Assembly: GCA_008931825.1 (NCBI GenBank)
Contig: QXVZ01018208.1
Coordinates: 1 to 23,002 of the forward strand
Direction: 5' to 3'
Source: Phallusia fumigata
Lineage: Eukaryota > Chordata > Ascidiacea > Phlebobranchia > Ascidiidae
Length of the DNA stretch: 23,002 bases
The position numbers and the translations under genes were made by a program. Positions 1-8,415 of the stretch are shown one piece after another (position 1 is the stretch's first letter; every line of letters begins with the position of its first letter). A model generated the notes under the pieces. That model was not told the DNA's origin and did no database searches. It worked only from the letters and a program-made list of their open reading frames with translations.

Positions 1-31
1 TTGATGGTGCAAAAAATTTACCTAAAACACT

Positions 32-57
32 GGGGCAGTCAAGCGTGCACTCTAAAA
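32..57. repeat. X motif, first copy (GC-rich core)
   Basis: Core 'ggggcagtcaagcgtgcac' followed by 'tctaaa'. Related copies lie near 788, 1390, 2299, 2850, 4341, 5378 (truncated), 6868, 7922, 9776, 10614, 12231, 15216, 19650 and 21712. It sits in the intron between A and D. Confidence 0.75.
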
Positions 58-106
58 CATCCGTGTCACATTATGTAGACATGAATATGTATCAACTTCA
101 ATTTAC

Positions 107-156
107 CTCTAACTGCTGGTTGCTTCCATTTCTTCTTAGCTGTCTTAATCCATTTC
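107..156 (-). pseudogene. Module A, copy 1 (short form, frameshifted)
   Basis: Borders are ATAG before and GTAAAT after. It is 50 nt, one base shorter than other short copies (a lost G in the AAGG run), so the conserved Arg-rich frame breaks midway. Confidence 0.55.
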
Positions 157-237
157 CTATTAAACGGTACAAAAACAAGTCAATATTTTGAACAAAATGC
201 ATAGTATACTGTCTTGTTTGAGAACATCAAATACTAG

Positions 238-420
238 AGGTGGCGTTCTCCATATTGTCATTGCACATTCACTACGATCTTACGATATTTTCAACATATA
301 GCATTTCTATTTATTACATTGGATACTTTTAATACCTGAATTCCATTGGGTCCCTAATTTCTTATTGTTAATCCAAGCGTAAACATATGGTTCTCCACCC
401 AGTATTAGAGGGTTATTAAC
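238..420 (-). pseudogene. Module B, copy 1, with flank
   Basis: Minus strand reads GGEPYVYAWINNKKLGTQWN just before a GTATTA donor at about 349-354. The upstream acceptor found in other copies (CTCTGCTCAG) is missing because the homology ends near 405. Open frame, but no visible start border. Confidence 0.5.
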
Positions 421-501
421 TTTTCTAAATTAAATTTAACTTGCTTGGCTACAGTTTATCTAACATTAACTTGAAAGTAAATCGCAAAAACCCATCACGA
501 A

Positions 502-529
502 GGCTAAACAGTGTACACCCTGGTTAGCC
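502..529. repeat. H palindrome, copy 1
   Basis: Imperfect 10-bp inverted repeat: GGCTAAACAG against CTGGTTAGCC, around an 8-base centre. Other copies: 4040-4067, 5117-5144, 6556-6583, 7583-7610, 10352-10379, 11485-11512; a diverged one lies near 11949-11977 and a perfect-armed one at 17840-17861. Confidence 0.75.
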
Positions 530-632
530 TTTATCACTCGAATTTTGATTAGGAAATTCATGTCAAACTTACGCAGTTGTAAATTTAGCCGGATGGATTA
601 AACCGGTAATGTGCTTGACAACAGTTAATTAC

Positions 633-711
633 CTGTTGGGAAATGCAAAGTCTGATCCAATCAGTTCTTCATGCAATAATGGTCTTCTGGAAGCGATGCT
701 TGTCTGAAGTT
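633..711 (-). pseudogene. Module D, copy 1
   Basis: 79 nt, donor CAACAG/GTAATT. The phase 1-to-2 frame is open and holds PLLHEELIGSDFAFPN. The usual acceptor CTACCAG has become CTACAA, so the nearest AG is 8 nt inside the module and would shift the frame. Confidence 0.55.
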
Positions 712-864
712 TTGTAGAAAAATGTTCGCTGCATTTATCATCAAAGTGACCTAAATTTGTTGCTGCCTATAATACTTAAAAAACATAGGGGGCAATCAAA
801 GCGTGCACTCTAAATCATTCGTTTTACATCATGTACACATGAATATGTATCAATTTTAACATAC

Positions 865-919
865 CTCCAACTGCTGGTTGCTTCCATTTCCTTCTTTGCC
901 GTCTCAATCCATTCATTTC
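865..919 (-). CDS. Module A, copy 2 (long form, Arg-rich mini-exon)
   Basis: 55-nt exon-like block between TTTTATAG and the donor GTATGT. It reads EMNGLRRQRRKWKQPAVG and ends in phase 1. Of the three frames only this one is open; the others hit TAG or TGA. It is the long form, with a 4-base AATG duplication at the 5' edge compared with short copies. No family is recognised. The Arg/Lys-rich core could be a nuclear signal or nucleic-acid contact, but that is a guess. Neighbours are F upstream and D (633-711) downstream in the minus direction. Confidence 0.35.
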
Positions 920-954
920 CTATAAAACAAACATTTAGAACAAAATACATACTA

Positions 955-1200
955 TACTAGCTTGAGCCCAATCGAGTTGCTGTGATGCAATATCCTCTAC
1001 ATCGCGATATAGCAAACGAATTGAGGTTACCACTGCGCATTTACATGTCGATTTTAGTCAGCGAAACGCCCGTTTATGTGTGAGGTAAAAGTCTTTTACC
1101 AACCGCTAAAACCCACACACATTTGGATTAGTATGTCAGAACTGCAGGTCATGTAAACAGAAAAATGAATATTTTGGGACAAAAAGAATGAAATAGTTTA
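955..1200 (-). repeat. F block, copy 1
   Basis: Stretch shared with 2450-2697 and 5555-5775, and weakly with 16080-16330. It replaces B next to long-form A copies. In the copy at 5555 the minus strand has an open stretch with LLYRDVEDNASQQLDWA; in the other copies the frame is partly broken. Exon status unclear. Confidence 0.6.
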
Positions 1201-1205
1201 ATTAC

Positions 1206-1283
1206 CTGAGGAAATGACGACGTCCGATCCAATCAGTTCGTCATGTATTAATAGTCTTGTGAGAGCGATGCTGGTCTGTAGTT
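1206..1283 (-). CDS. Module D, copy 2
   Basis: Acceptor CTACCAG and donor CTCAG/GTAATT are both intact. The phase 1 frame is open and holds LQTSIALTRLLIHDELIGSD. It is 78 nt, one base less than usual near the donor, so it would exit in phase 1 and not 2. Unknown function. Confidence 0.35.
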
Positions 1284-1465
1284 CTGGTAGAAAAACGTAA
1301 AAGTGTCAACGTTAAAACCGATTGCAGTATTTAATTGTACATCTAGGTTATTCAAAATTTGATGGTGCATGCAATGTAGTTTAAACACAGGGGGCGGTCA
1401 AGCGTGCACTCTAAACCACCCGTGTTACAATATGTAGACATGAATATGTATCAATTTCAACATAC

Positions 1466-1516
1466 CTCTAACCGCTGGTTGCTTCCATTTTCTTCTTTGC
1501 CGTCTCAATCCATTTC
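1466..1516 (-). CDS. Module A, copy 3 (short form)
   Basis: 51 nt, phase 1-to-1, reading NGLRRQRRKWKQPAVR. Donor AGAG/GTATGT and acceptor AATAG are present. Upstream neighbour B at 1700-1779 exits in phase 1, which fits. Confidence 0.4.
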
Positions 1517-1699
1517 CTATTAAACAATGCAAAAAAACATGTCAAACATTTGGAATAAAAATGCATAGTACACTGTCTTGATTAAGAACATCAAATACTA
1601 GAGGTGGCGTTCTCCACATTGTGATTGTACATACACTACGATCTTACGATATTTTCAACATGTAGCATTTCTATTTAATAAATTCGATACTTTTAATAC

Positions 1700-1779
1700 C
1701 CACATTGCATTGGGTCCCTAATTTCTTATTGTTGATGCAAGGGTAAACATATGGGTCTCCACCAACATGTAAATTATTC
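1700..1779 (-). CDS. Module B, copy 2 (best left-hand copy)
   Basis: 80-nt exon-like block, acceptor CTCTGCTCAG, donor GG/GTATTA. Entering in phase 2 it is open for 26 codons: NNLHVGGDPYVYPC, then INNKKLGTQCNV, and exits in phase 1. The tail GTQCN is kept in the diverged copies at 13989 and 19936, which argues for coding constraint in the past. The next module in the minus direction is short A at 1466-1516, which enters in phase 1. No domain is recognised. Alternative reading: conserved intron sequence with chance openness. Confidence 0.4.
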
Positions 1780-1865
1780 CTGAGCAGAGATGTTCTGACG
1801 CATTTCGACTACAAGTGCAAATTTGAAAGTCTATTCTGACTAAACGGAGGAAACAAACCGGCGTT

Positions 1866-1917
1866 GGAAAGAAAAGAGAAAAAATGAAGAAAAAGAAAAG
1901 AGAAACGAGGGGAAGCA
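1866..1917. repeat. Purine tract between B and C
   Basis: A G/A-only run, so a long pyrimidine tract on the minus strand. Recurs at about 3326-3367, 7277-7322 and 8812-8857. It lies upstream of a possible acceptor GTCAG and may be a duplicated polypyrimidine tract. Confidence 0.7.
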
Positions 1918-1981
1918 ATATGTGTTCAAGGGAACTCGTGATAAAAGTTATCGAAGCACATAAACATGCCTGTTTACTTAC

Positions 1982-2079
1982 TTTTGGCATATGATGCATC
2001 TTCTCATGATGATGCATATCAACCAGATTCCTTAATTGCTTTTGTTTCCGTCTTCCGGAACAGTGTTTATAAATCAAAT
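1982..2079 (-). pseudogene. Module C, copy 1 (truncated, frame broken)
   Basis: Acceptor TTGCAG and donor AAA/GTAAGT are kept, but it is 98 nt against 118-119 in right-hand copies. In the conserved C frame it has TAA (AGC AAT TAA GGA). Another frame reads QKQLRNLVDMHHHEKMHHMP, a His/Met-rich reading that is probably a by-product of the deletion. Confidence 0.6.
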
Positions 2080-2089
2080 CTGCAACAAA

Positions 2090-2175
2090 CCAAAAACACC
2101 ATTCAAGTTTAATGTACAAGCTTAACAAAATACAAGGTGAAAGGTTCCCCGCTCATTACAATACAGTAAATGCGT
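2090..2175. repeat. I block, copy 1
   Basis: Shared sequence upstream of C with 'aaggtgaaa' and 'acagtaaatgcgtcaacatt'. Also near 3540, 4840, 9030, 11730, 13310, 19065 and 21300. No coding sign. Confidence 0.7.
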
Positions 2176-2352
2176 CAACATTAGAATGTTAGTATGCTTA
2201 TACTTGCTTTACTTCATACGTAACACTTGCTTTTATCTTAAAATTTCAAGACTTTTGTAAATTAAACGGTTTTGCTAATATGAATGCTTAAAACACATGG
2301 GGCGGTCAAACGTGCACTCTGTAGACATAAATATGTATCAACTTTAACATAC

Positions 2353-2407
2353 CTCTAACCGCTAGTTGCTTCCATTTCCTTCTTTGTCGTCTCAATCCAT
2401 TCATTTT
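2353..2407 (-). CDS. Module A, copy 4 (long form)
   Basis: 55 nt, acceptor TTTAG, donor AGAG/GTATGT. Reads KMNGLRRQRRKWKQLAVR. Neighbour upstream on the minus strand is F. Confidence 0.35.
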
Positions 2408-2449
2408 CTAAAAAACATGTCAAACATTTGGAGCAAAAATACATAGCAT

Positions 2450-2697
2450 AATGGCTTGAGCCCAATCGAGTTACTGTGATGCATTATCCTCTACATCGCG
2501 ATATAGCAAACGAATTGAGGTTACCACTGCGCATTTACATGTCGATTTTAGTCAGTGAAACGCCCGTTTTTGTGTGGAGTGAAAGTCTTTCTACCAACTG
2601 CTAAAACCCCCCAACACATTTGGATTAGTATATCAGAACTGCAGGTCATGTAAACAAAAAAATGAATATTTTGGGATAAAAAGAATGAAAAAGGTTA
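2450..2697 (-). repeat. F block, copy 2
   Basis: Close copy of 955-1200, ending at the D donor. No intact frame seen across it. Confidence 0.6.
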
Positions 2698-2702
2698 ATT
2701 AC

Positions 2703-2767
2703 CTGTTGCGAAATATAATGGTCGTCATGAAATAACGGTCTTCTTGAAGCGATGCTGGTCTGTAAGT
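2703..2767 (-). pseudogene. Module D, copy 3 (14-nt deletion)
   Basis: Acceptor CTATCAG and donor CAACAG/GTAATT are present. The phase 1 frame is open (LQTSIASRRPLFHDDHYIS) but the deletion changes the exit phase to 0. Confidence 0.5.
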
Positions 2768-2925
2768 CTGATAGAAAAACCTAAAAATGTCAACGTTAAA
2801 ACCGATCGCTGTATTTAATTATGCATCAAAGTTAATGTACTTAAAACACAGGGTCGGTCAAACGTGCATTCTAAACCATCCGCGTTACATTATGTTGGCA
2901 CAAATATATATCAACTTCAACATAC

Positions 2926-2976
2926 CTCTAACTTATGGATGGTTCCATTCTCTTCTTTGCAGTCTCAATCCATTTC
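2926..2976 (-). pseudogene. Module A, copy 5 (stop)
   Basis: Short form with altered 3' part; the conserved frame ends in TAA four codons from the Arg-rich core. Borders still look spliceable. Confidence 0.55.
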
Positions 2977-3057
2977 CTATTAAACAATACAAAACACATG
3001 TCAAACATTTAGAATAAAAATACGTAGAACACTGTCTTGTTGGAGAACATCAAATAC

Positions 3058-3240
3058 AACAGGTGGCGTTCTCCATTTTATCATTGAACATACACAACGA
3101 TCTTACGATATTATCAACATATAGCATTTCTATTTATTGAATTGGATACTTTTACTACCCGAATTGCATTGGTTCCCTAATTTCTTATTGTTCATCCAAG
3201 CGTAAACCTATGGGTTTCCACCCAAGTGTAGATTCTTCCT
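3058..3240 (-). pseudogene. Module B, copy 3
   Basis: Acceptor CTCTGCTCAG and donor GG/GTAGTA are present. The conserved frame has a TAG after GGNP (CCC ATA changed to CCA TAG in frame). Confidence 0.5.
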
Positions 3241-3436
3241 GAGCAGAGTTGTCACGTATTTCGATTATAAGTGCGAATTTGGAGAAGTATTTCATGACTA
3301 AACGCAGGGAACAAATCGGCGTTGGAAAGATAAGAGAAAAAAAAGAAAAGAAAAAACAAGGGGAAGCAATATGTGCCCCTTCAACGGAACTCGTGATAAA
3401 CGTTATCAAAGCGTATGAACATGTCGGTTTACTTAC

Positions 3437-3532
3437 ATTTAGCATATGATGCATCGATGATACATATCAACCAGATCCTTCAATTGCCTTTGACAGCATC
3501 TTTTGTTCACGGCCCGTCTTTAAGAATCACAT
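3437..3532 (-). pseudogene. Module C, copy 2 (shortened)
   Basis: Acceptor GTTGCAG kept, donor is AAT/GTAAGT. TGA lies in the conserved frame (AAT TGA AGG) and about 9 bases are missing near the donor. Confidence 0.55.
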
Positions 3533-3639
3533 CTGCAACAGAACTCAAGTTTCATGTAAAGCTTAAATGTAAGGTGAAATATGAGATGGAAGGTTCCCCG
3601 CTCATTACAATACAGTAAATGCTTTACTATGTAAAATGG

Positions 3640-3848
3640 TAATACTTTTGTAAATTAAACGGTTTTGCTAGAGGAATGCATACACTCGCAAAAGCATGTC
3701 GCAAACGCTAAACAGTTTGTTCCCTACATAGTCTTTAGCAATCAGAATATGTTTGACAGGTTGTTATTACTTTTTGTGAATTAATTTTAAGGTGCTTGGC
3801 TACAGTTTAGCTAACATTGGTAAATAAAACGTGATTATCTACAGCCAA
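3640..3848. repeat. J block, copy 1
   Basis: Also at 6180-6360, 9172-9360, about 10046-10150 and 11880-12000. It contains 'acgctaaacagtttgttccc', which looks like a diverged H element. Noncoding as far as seen. Confidence 0.65.
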
Positions 3849-3852
3849 TTAC

Positions 3853-3960
3853 CTTGTAGAGCATTCAACCGTTTGTGGCGTCGGGGATTCCAGAACCACA
3901 GGCAAGAATGGTCTTCTACCAAGTCCTAACTTTTCCTAGACCGCGACAAGACCAATGTTC
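3853..3960 (-). pseudogene. Module E, copy 1 (two stops)
   Basis: Acceptor TTTGTTTCAG and donor AAG or AAG-like/GTAATT are kept. In the frame used by right-hand copies it starts NIGL and soon meets TAG, then a TGA near the end. Confidence 0.6.
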
Positions 3961-4039
3961 CTGAAACAAAAAATATCGAAGACAGAAAAATGCAAATTTA
4001 TCTCTAACTTGAAAGCAAAAAGCAAAAACATATCACGAA

Positions 4040-4067
4040 GGCTAAACAGTGTGCACCCCGGTTAGCC
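4040..4067. repeat. H palindrome, copy 2
   Basis: GGCTAAACAG arm on the left and a one-base-changed CCGGTTAGCC arm on the right. Confidence 0.7.
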
Positions 4068-4153
4068 TGAAGCAATTGAATTTTGAAACTTACAGAGTTT
4101 TAAATTTAGCTGGATAGATTAAACAAGTAATGTGCTTGACTATAGTTAATTAC

Positions 4154-4232
4154 CTGTTGGGAAATACGAAGTCAGATCCAATCTGTTCTTCATGCAAAAA
4201 TGGTTTTCTGGAAGCGATGCTGGCCTGAAGTT
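4154..4232 (-). CDS. Module D, copy 4
   Basis: 79 nt, donor CAACAG/GTAATT. The 1-to-2 frame is open: LQASIASRKPFLHEEQIG followed by SDFVFPN. The acceptor is weakened (CTACAA, as in copy 1), so splicing at this edge is doubtful. Confidence 0.3.
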
Positions 4233-4416
4233 TTGTAGAAAAACGAAGAAATGTCAAAGCAAAACAGATCGCTGTATTTAATTATGCATCGAAGTCACCT
4301 AATTCGATGGTGCACATAACTTACTTAAAACAAAAATATAGGGGGCGGTCAAGCGTGCACTCTAAACGATCCGTGTTACATTATGTAGACATGAATATGT
4401 ATAAACTTTAACATAC

Positions 4417-4471
4417 CTCTAACTGCTGGTTGCTTCCATTTCCTTCTTTGCCGTCTTAATCCATTCATTTC
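4417..4471 (-). CDS. Module A, copy 6 (long form)
   Basis: Reads EMNGLRRQRRKWKQPAVR between TTTTATAG and GTATGT, exits in phase 1 towards D at 4154-4232. Confidence 0.35.
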
Positions 4472-4518
4472 CTATAAAACAATACAAAAACATGTCAAAC
4501 ATTTAGAACAAAATACAT

Positions 4519-4620
4519 GTGAATCAAGACTGTCAAACACATTGCAGTGTAGCAACTATCAAAGATAGAAAACTCCTAGGTGCAAATCTGGAGATATTCA
4601 AAGACTTTCTTGACTTTCTT
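4519..4620. repeat. Block shared with 5777-5880
   Basis: Begins abruptly at 'gtgaatcaagactgtcaaa' in both places, after unrelated left flanks. This marks a duplication or exchange breakpoint between A and C. Confidence 0.7.
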
Positions 4621-4722
4621 TGGAAACAAACAAGCACAAAACACAGGGGGAAGACATTATGTGGCCATTTAAGGAGACCCGTGAAAAAATTCATCGAAGC
4701 GTGAACATGCCTGTTTACTTAC

Positions 4723-4822
4723 ATTTAGCGATGCGATGCATCTGATCAGGATGATGCATCAACAACCAGATTCCTCCATTGCTTTTGTTAGCGTCTTCCG
4801 GAACCCTCTTTAAGAATCACAT
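4723..4822 (-). pseudogene. Module C, copy 3
   Basis: About 100 nt with acceptor GTTGCAG and donor AAT/GTAAGT. KSNGGIWLL is readable in the C frame, but indels on both sides break the exon. Confidence 0.55.
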
Positions 4823-4930
4823 CTGCAACAAAACCAACAACAGCATTCCAGTTTAATGTACAGGCCTAACGAAATCAAAGTTGGTTTAATCGTAAAAGTA
4901 AATTAACCGTGATTACCTACAGCCAATTAC

Positions 4931-5037
4931 CTTGTGTTAAGCATTCAACCGTTTGTGGCGTCGCGGATCCCAGGAACTATAAGAATGGTCTTCGACAGGG
5001 TCCTTACTTTTTCAAGACCGCGGCAAGACCAATGTTC
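4931..5037 (-). pseudogene. Module E, copy 2
   Basis: Acceptor TTTCAG, donor about CAAG/GTAATT. TAA interrupts the E frame about 12 codons in (GTC TTG AAA AAG TAA), a different stop from copies 1, 3 and 4. Confidence 0.55.
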
Positions 5038-5116
5038 CTGAAACAAAATTTACCGAAGACAGACAAATGCAAATTTATCTCTCGCTTGAAAGCAAAACGC
5101 AAAAACCTATTATGAA

Positions 5117-5144
5117 GGCTAAACAGTGTGCACCCTGGTTAGCC
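5117..5144. repeat. H palindrome, copy 3
   Basis: GGCTAAACAG and CTGGTTAGCC arms around TGTGCACC. Confidence 0.75.
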
Positions 5145-5234
5145 TTTATCACTCGAATTTTGAATAGGAAATTCATGTCGAACTTCCCCAATTTTCAAAT
5201 TATCTGGATGGATTAAACCGGTAATGTGTTTGAC

Positions 5235-5288
5235 TAAGCAGTTCTTCATGCAATAATGGTCTACTGGAAGCGATGCTGGCCTGAAGTT
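5235..5288 (-). pseudogene. Module D, copy 5 (donor half lost)
   Basis: Starts normally from acceptor CTAG and reads LQASIASSRPLLHEELL, then runs into intron sequence; the donor part was deleted at about 5236. Confidence 0.6.
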
Positions 5289-5446
5289 CTAGTAAAAAAT
5301 GTAGAAATGTCAACGTACAAAAAAACGATCGCTGTATTTATCATCAAAGTTACCCAAATTTGATGGTACATATAAGCGTCAAACATGCACTCTAAACCAT
5401 TCGTGTTATATTATGTAGACATGAATATGTATCAATATCAACATAC

Positions 5447-5501
5447 CTCTAACTGCTGGTTGCTTCCATTTCCTTCTTTGCCGTCTCAATCCATTCATTT
5501 C
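5447..5501 (-). CDS. Module A, copy 7 (long form)
   Basis: EMNGLRRQRRKWKQPAVR with donor GTATGT and acceptor CATAG. Upstream neighbour is F at 5555-5775. Confidence 0.35.
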
Positions 5502-5554
5502 CTATGAGACAATACAAAAAACATGTCAAACATTTGGAACAAAATACATACTAT

Positions 5555-5775
5555 ACTGGCGTGAGCCCAATCGAGTTGCTGTGATGCATTATCCTCTACA
5601 TCGCGATATAGCAAACGAATTGAGGTTACCACTGCGCATTTACAGCTCGATTTTAAGTGTAGAGTGAAAATCTTATACCAACCGCTAAAACCCCCCACAA
5701 ATTTGGATTAGTATGTCAGAACTGGAGGTCATGTAAACAAAAAAGAGAATATTTTGGGATAAAAAGAATGAAAGA
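5555..5775 (-). repeat. F block, copy 3
   Basis: Third close F copy. The minus strand is open over LLYRDVEDNASQQLDWA here. It is followed by the 4519-type block instead of D. Confidence 0.6.
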
Positions 5776-5996
5776 AGGTGAATCAAGACTGTCAAATACA
5801 TCGCAGTGTAGCAACTATCAAAGATAGAAAACTCCTAGGTGCAAATCTGGAGATATTCAAAGACTTTCTTGATTAATCGAAGGAAACAAACGGCGTTAAA
5901 GATAAGGTCGAAACACAGGGGGAAGACATTATGTGGCCATATAAAAGGACCCATGATAAAATTCATCGAAGCGTATGAACATGCCTGTTTACTTAC

Positions 5997-6086
5997 ATTT
6001 AGCGATGTGATGCGTTTGATCATGATGATGCATATCAACAACCGGATTCCTCGATTGCTTTTGTTAACGTCTTCCGGAACAGTCTT
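5997..6086 (-). pseudogene. Module C, copy 4 (acceptor deleted)
   Basis: Donor AAT/GTAAGT present. KSNRGIRLLICIIMIKRI is readable in the C frame, but homology jumps straight to I sequence at about 6086, removing the acceptor. Confidence 0.6.
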
Positions 6087-6370
6087 ACAACTCAGTAAAT
6101 GCGTCAACATTAATATGCAAGAATTGCTTATGCTTGCTTTCATCGTAAAATGTTAATATTTAAAAAAAATAATATATAATTAAACGGTTCCGCTAATGAG
6201 AATGCATACACTCGGGTTTGCTGTAACGCAAACGCTAAACAGTTTGTTCCCTACTTCGTCTTCAGCAATCAGAAATTGTTTGACAGATTTTATTACTTTC
6301 GTGAATTAAATTTAAGGTGCTTGGCTACAGTTTATCATTGATAATTAAACGCGATTACCTACAGCCACAC

Positions 6371-6477
6371 TTTGTTGAGCATTCAACCGTGTGGCGTCGG
6401 GGATCCCAGGAACGATAGGCAAAAATGGTCTTCTACCAAGTCCTAACTTTTCCTAGACTGCGGCAAGACCAATGTTC
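6371..6477 (-). pseudogene. Module E, copy 3
   Basis: Same TAG after NIGLAAV as copies 1 and 4, plus a damaged donor (CAAAG/TGTGG). Confidence 0.6.
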
Positions 6478-6555
6478 CTGAAACAAAAAATAACAAAGAC
6501 AGAAACTGCAAATGTATCTCTCACTTAAAAGCTAAACGCAAAAACATATCACGAA

Positions 6556-6583
6556 GGCTAAACAGTGTGCACCCTGGTTAGCC
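6556..6583. repeat. H palindrome, copy 4
   Basis: Same arms and centre as copy 3. Confidence 0.75.
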
Positions 6584-6686
6584 TTTAGCAAACGAATTTT
6601 GAATGGGAAATACATGTAAAACTTACGCAGTTTTCAAGATACCTGTATAAATTAAACCGATAATGTGCTTGACCACAATTTATTAC

Positions 6687-6765
6687 CAATTGGGCAATAC
6701 GAAGTCCGATCCAAGCAGTTCTTCATGCAATAATGGTCTGCTGAAAGCGATGCTGGCCTGAAGTT
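6687..6765 (-). CDS. Module D, copy 6
   Basis: 79 nt, acceptor CTACTAG, donor TTG/GTAATA. Phase 1-to-2 frame open: LQASIAFSRPLLHEELLG, then SDFVLPN. Its upstream neighbour A (6939-6993) exits in phase 1, consistent. Confidence 0.4.
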
Positions 6766-6938
6766 CTAGTAGATAAACGCAAATATGTCAACGCAAAAAA
6801 CGATCGCTGTATTTATCATCAAAGTCGCTTAAATTTGATGGTGCATATAATGTACTTAAAACACGGGGGGCGGTCAAGCGTGCACTGCAAATCCGTGTCA
6901 CATTATGTAGACATAAATATGTATCAACTTCAACATAC

Positions 6939-6993
6939 CTCTAACTGCTGGTTGCTTCAATTTCCTTCTTTGTCGTCTCAATCCATTCATTTT
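6939..6993 (-). pseudogene. Module A, copy 8 (acceptor AG changed to GG)
   Basis: Frame open (KMNGLRRQRRKLKQPAVR), donor GTATGT good, but the acceptor dinucleotide reads GG, so normal splicing into it would fail. Confidence 0.6.
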
Positions 6994-7033
6994 CCATTAA
7001 ACAATATAAAAAAACATGTCAAACATTTGGAAT

Positions 7034-7192
7034 TGCACATTCACAACGATCTTACGATATTTTCAACATGTAGCATTTCTATTTAATAGATTGGATAAAT
7101 TTATTAACCGAATTGCATTGGGTCTCTAATTTCTTATTGTTTATCCAAGCGTAAACATATGGGTCTACACCCACATATAGATTTATCCTGAG
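7034..7192 (-). pseudogene. Module B, copy 4
   Basis: After acceptor TTTGCTCAG the phase 2 frame is open: INLYVGVDPYVYAWINNKKL, then ETQCNS. The donor has lost one G (CGGTTAAT), so it either shifts by one base or is dead. Confidence 0.5.
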
Positions 7193-7385
7193 CAAAGGTG
7201 TGACGCATTTCGACCATAAGTGCACATTTGTAGAAAATTATGGTCTTTCCGACTAAACGGGGGGATCAAACCAGTGTTGGAAAAAAATGAGAAAAAAACA
7301 AGAAAAAAACGAGGGGAAACAATATGTGTTCAAGGGAACTCGTGATAAAATCTATCGAAGCACATGAACATGCGTGTTTACTTAC

Positions 7386-7503
7386 GTTTGGCAAATGATG
7401 CATCTTATCATGATGATGTATATCAACCAGATTCCTTAATTGCTTTTGACAGCATCTTCTACCAAGTCCTAACTTTTCCTTAACCGCGTGAAGACCAATG
7501 TTC
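7386..7503 (-). CDS. Chimeric E-C exon, fully open
   Basis: One continuous exon-like block of 118 nt from acceptor TTTTTTGTTTCAG to donor AAC/GTAAGT. Its first half is module E (NIGLHAVKEKLGLGRR) and its second half is C (CCQKQLRNLVDIHHHDKMHH, then LPN). The join at about 7456-7462 sits on a short shared 'tctt', consistent with a deletion that removed the E donor, J, I and the C acceptor. It is open for 39 codons in phase 2-to-0; the C part uses a different frame from right-hand C copies. Function unknown; whether it is expressed is unknown. Confidence 0.4.
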
Positions 7504-7582
7504 CTGAAACAAAAAATATCGAAGACAGAAAAATGCAAATGTATCTCTCACTTAAAAGCAAAACGCAAACACATATCACGCA

Positions 7583-7610
7583 GGCTAAACAGTGTGCACC
7601 CTGGTTAGCC
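7583..7610. repeat. H palindrome, copy 5
   Basis: GGCTAAACAG and CTGGTTAGCC arms, TGTGCACC centre. Confidence 0.75.
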
Positions 7611-7712
7611 TTTAGCACTTTAATTTTGAATATGAAATTCATGTCAAACTTCGCAGTTTTCAAGTTATCCGTATAGATTAAACCGGTAATGTGCTTGACC
7701 ACAGGTAATTAC

Positions 7713-7807
7713 CTGTTGGGAAATACGAAGTCCGATCCAAGCAGTTCAACAAATAATAATGGTCATCTGGAAGCGATGCTGTTCTGAAGATCTGAAGATC
7801 TGAAGAT
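7713..7807 (-). pseudogene. Module D, copy 7 (expanded acceptor edge)
   Basis: Carries an extra run of an 8-base repeat at its 5' edge. The usual frame meets a stop (TGT TGA or AGA TGA depending on the acceptor). Donor CAACAG/GTAATT intact. Confidence 0.6.
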
Positions 7808-7809
7808 CT
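7786..7809. repeat. Three tandem copies of an 8-bp unit
   Basis: 'gaagatct' three times. On the minus strand each copy ends in CAG, so it makes a ladder of candidate acceptors. Confidence 0.9.
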
Positions 7810-7959
7810 GGTTGAAAAACGCAGAAATGTCAGCGTAAAAAACGATCGATGTACTTTACTTTGCATTGATCGCTGTACTTAGTATTGAAATTTGGAGGTG
7901 CAAATAATGTGATCAAAATACAGGGGCGGTCAAGCGTGTACTCTAAACCTATGTATGTA

Positions 7960-8398
7960 GATCTGAATAATTTTAATTCAATGTTACTACATAACAGAAC
8001 ACTGTTACTACGAAAGATATAATACAGACATTGCGTTGCAGGGAATAGTTAGGTAAACGTTCGGATAAACACTTCAATGGCCGAACCTAAAAATATAGCT
8101 GAACCTAATATCATATATATATACAAATAAAAAATGTTTTAAAATTCATCCCAATCAAAAATTGTTTTAAAGGTGACCCACTAGAGGGAGCCACAAGCCA
8201 ACCACTAGGATAGTGACTACCCCGACTTAAACCACAACCCACTGAAGTGCAATTTAACTGGGTCAATCAGTTTATATTCTAACAAACTTTCACCATTTTC
8301 ATTTATGTTACCGCACCATCAGAGATACTTTTCGTTTGTGGTGTTTGCGACCATGCAAAACATTTGAGAAACGTTCTACTGTTAGGGGGGTAAATACG
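7960..8398. repeat. G block, copy 1
   Basis: Shared with 10670-11108, about 12310-12735, 15660-15900 and about 20790-21060. Landmarks: 'gtgacccacta', 'tgactacc', 'gacttgaacca' and 'cgtttgtggtgtttgc'. Ends abruptly at about 8398, joining sequence that normally precedes A. Unknown element, possibly an old transposon or an ancestral intron. Confidence 0.75.
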
Positions 8399-8415
8399 TA
8401 TCAACTTCAACATAC

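Larger units (their letters stand above)
841..2165. repeat. Direct repeat, copy 1 (about 1.3 kb)
   Basis: Holds modules A-F-D-X-A-B-C-I in plus order. It matches 2330-3620 closely in the same order, including introns. The second copy has a shorter D and a shorter C. Confidence 0.85.
2330..3620. repeat. Direct repeat, copy 2 (about 1.3 kb)
   Basis: Second copy of 841-2165. Its 3' part (about 3185-3615) is even closer to 8672-9100, so later exchanges mixed the copies. Confidence 0.85.
6090..7030. repeat. Direct repeat, copy 1 (I-J-E-H-D-X-A)
   Basis: Near-identical to 9100-9945 over J, E, D, X and A. The other copy lacks about 100 bases around H. Confidence 0.85.

Noticed and set aside
865..919. 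RRQRRK core of module A as a known transactivator or NLS
   Set aside because: A short basic run alone is not evidence of homology; the rest of the mini-exon matches nothing recognised.
1866..1917. Purine tracts as microsatellites
   Set aside because: They are irregular and recur at the same place in each unit, so they are better seen as duplicated pyrimidine tracts on the minus strand.
1718..2128. 136-codon minus-strand open frame
   Set aside because: It runs across the acceptor of C, its donor, the purine tract and B without regard to splice borders, and is not kept in the sister copy at 3185-3454. Chance read-through.
8168..8260. tRNA-like signals in G ('ggttcaag' and 'tagtggtt' on the minus strand)
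   Set aside because: The B-box-like and A-box-like pieces are in the wrong order for a tRNA or a tRNA-derived SINE head, and no cloverleaf could be drawn.
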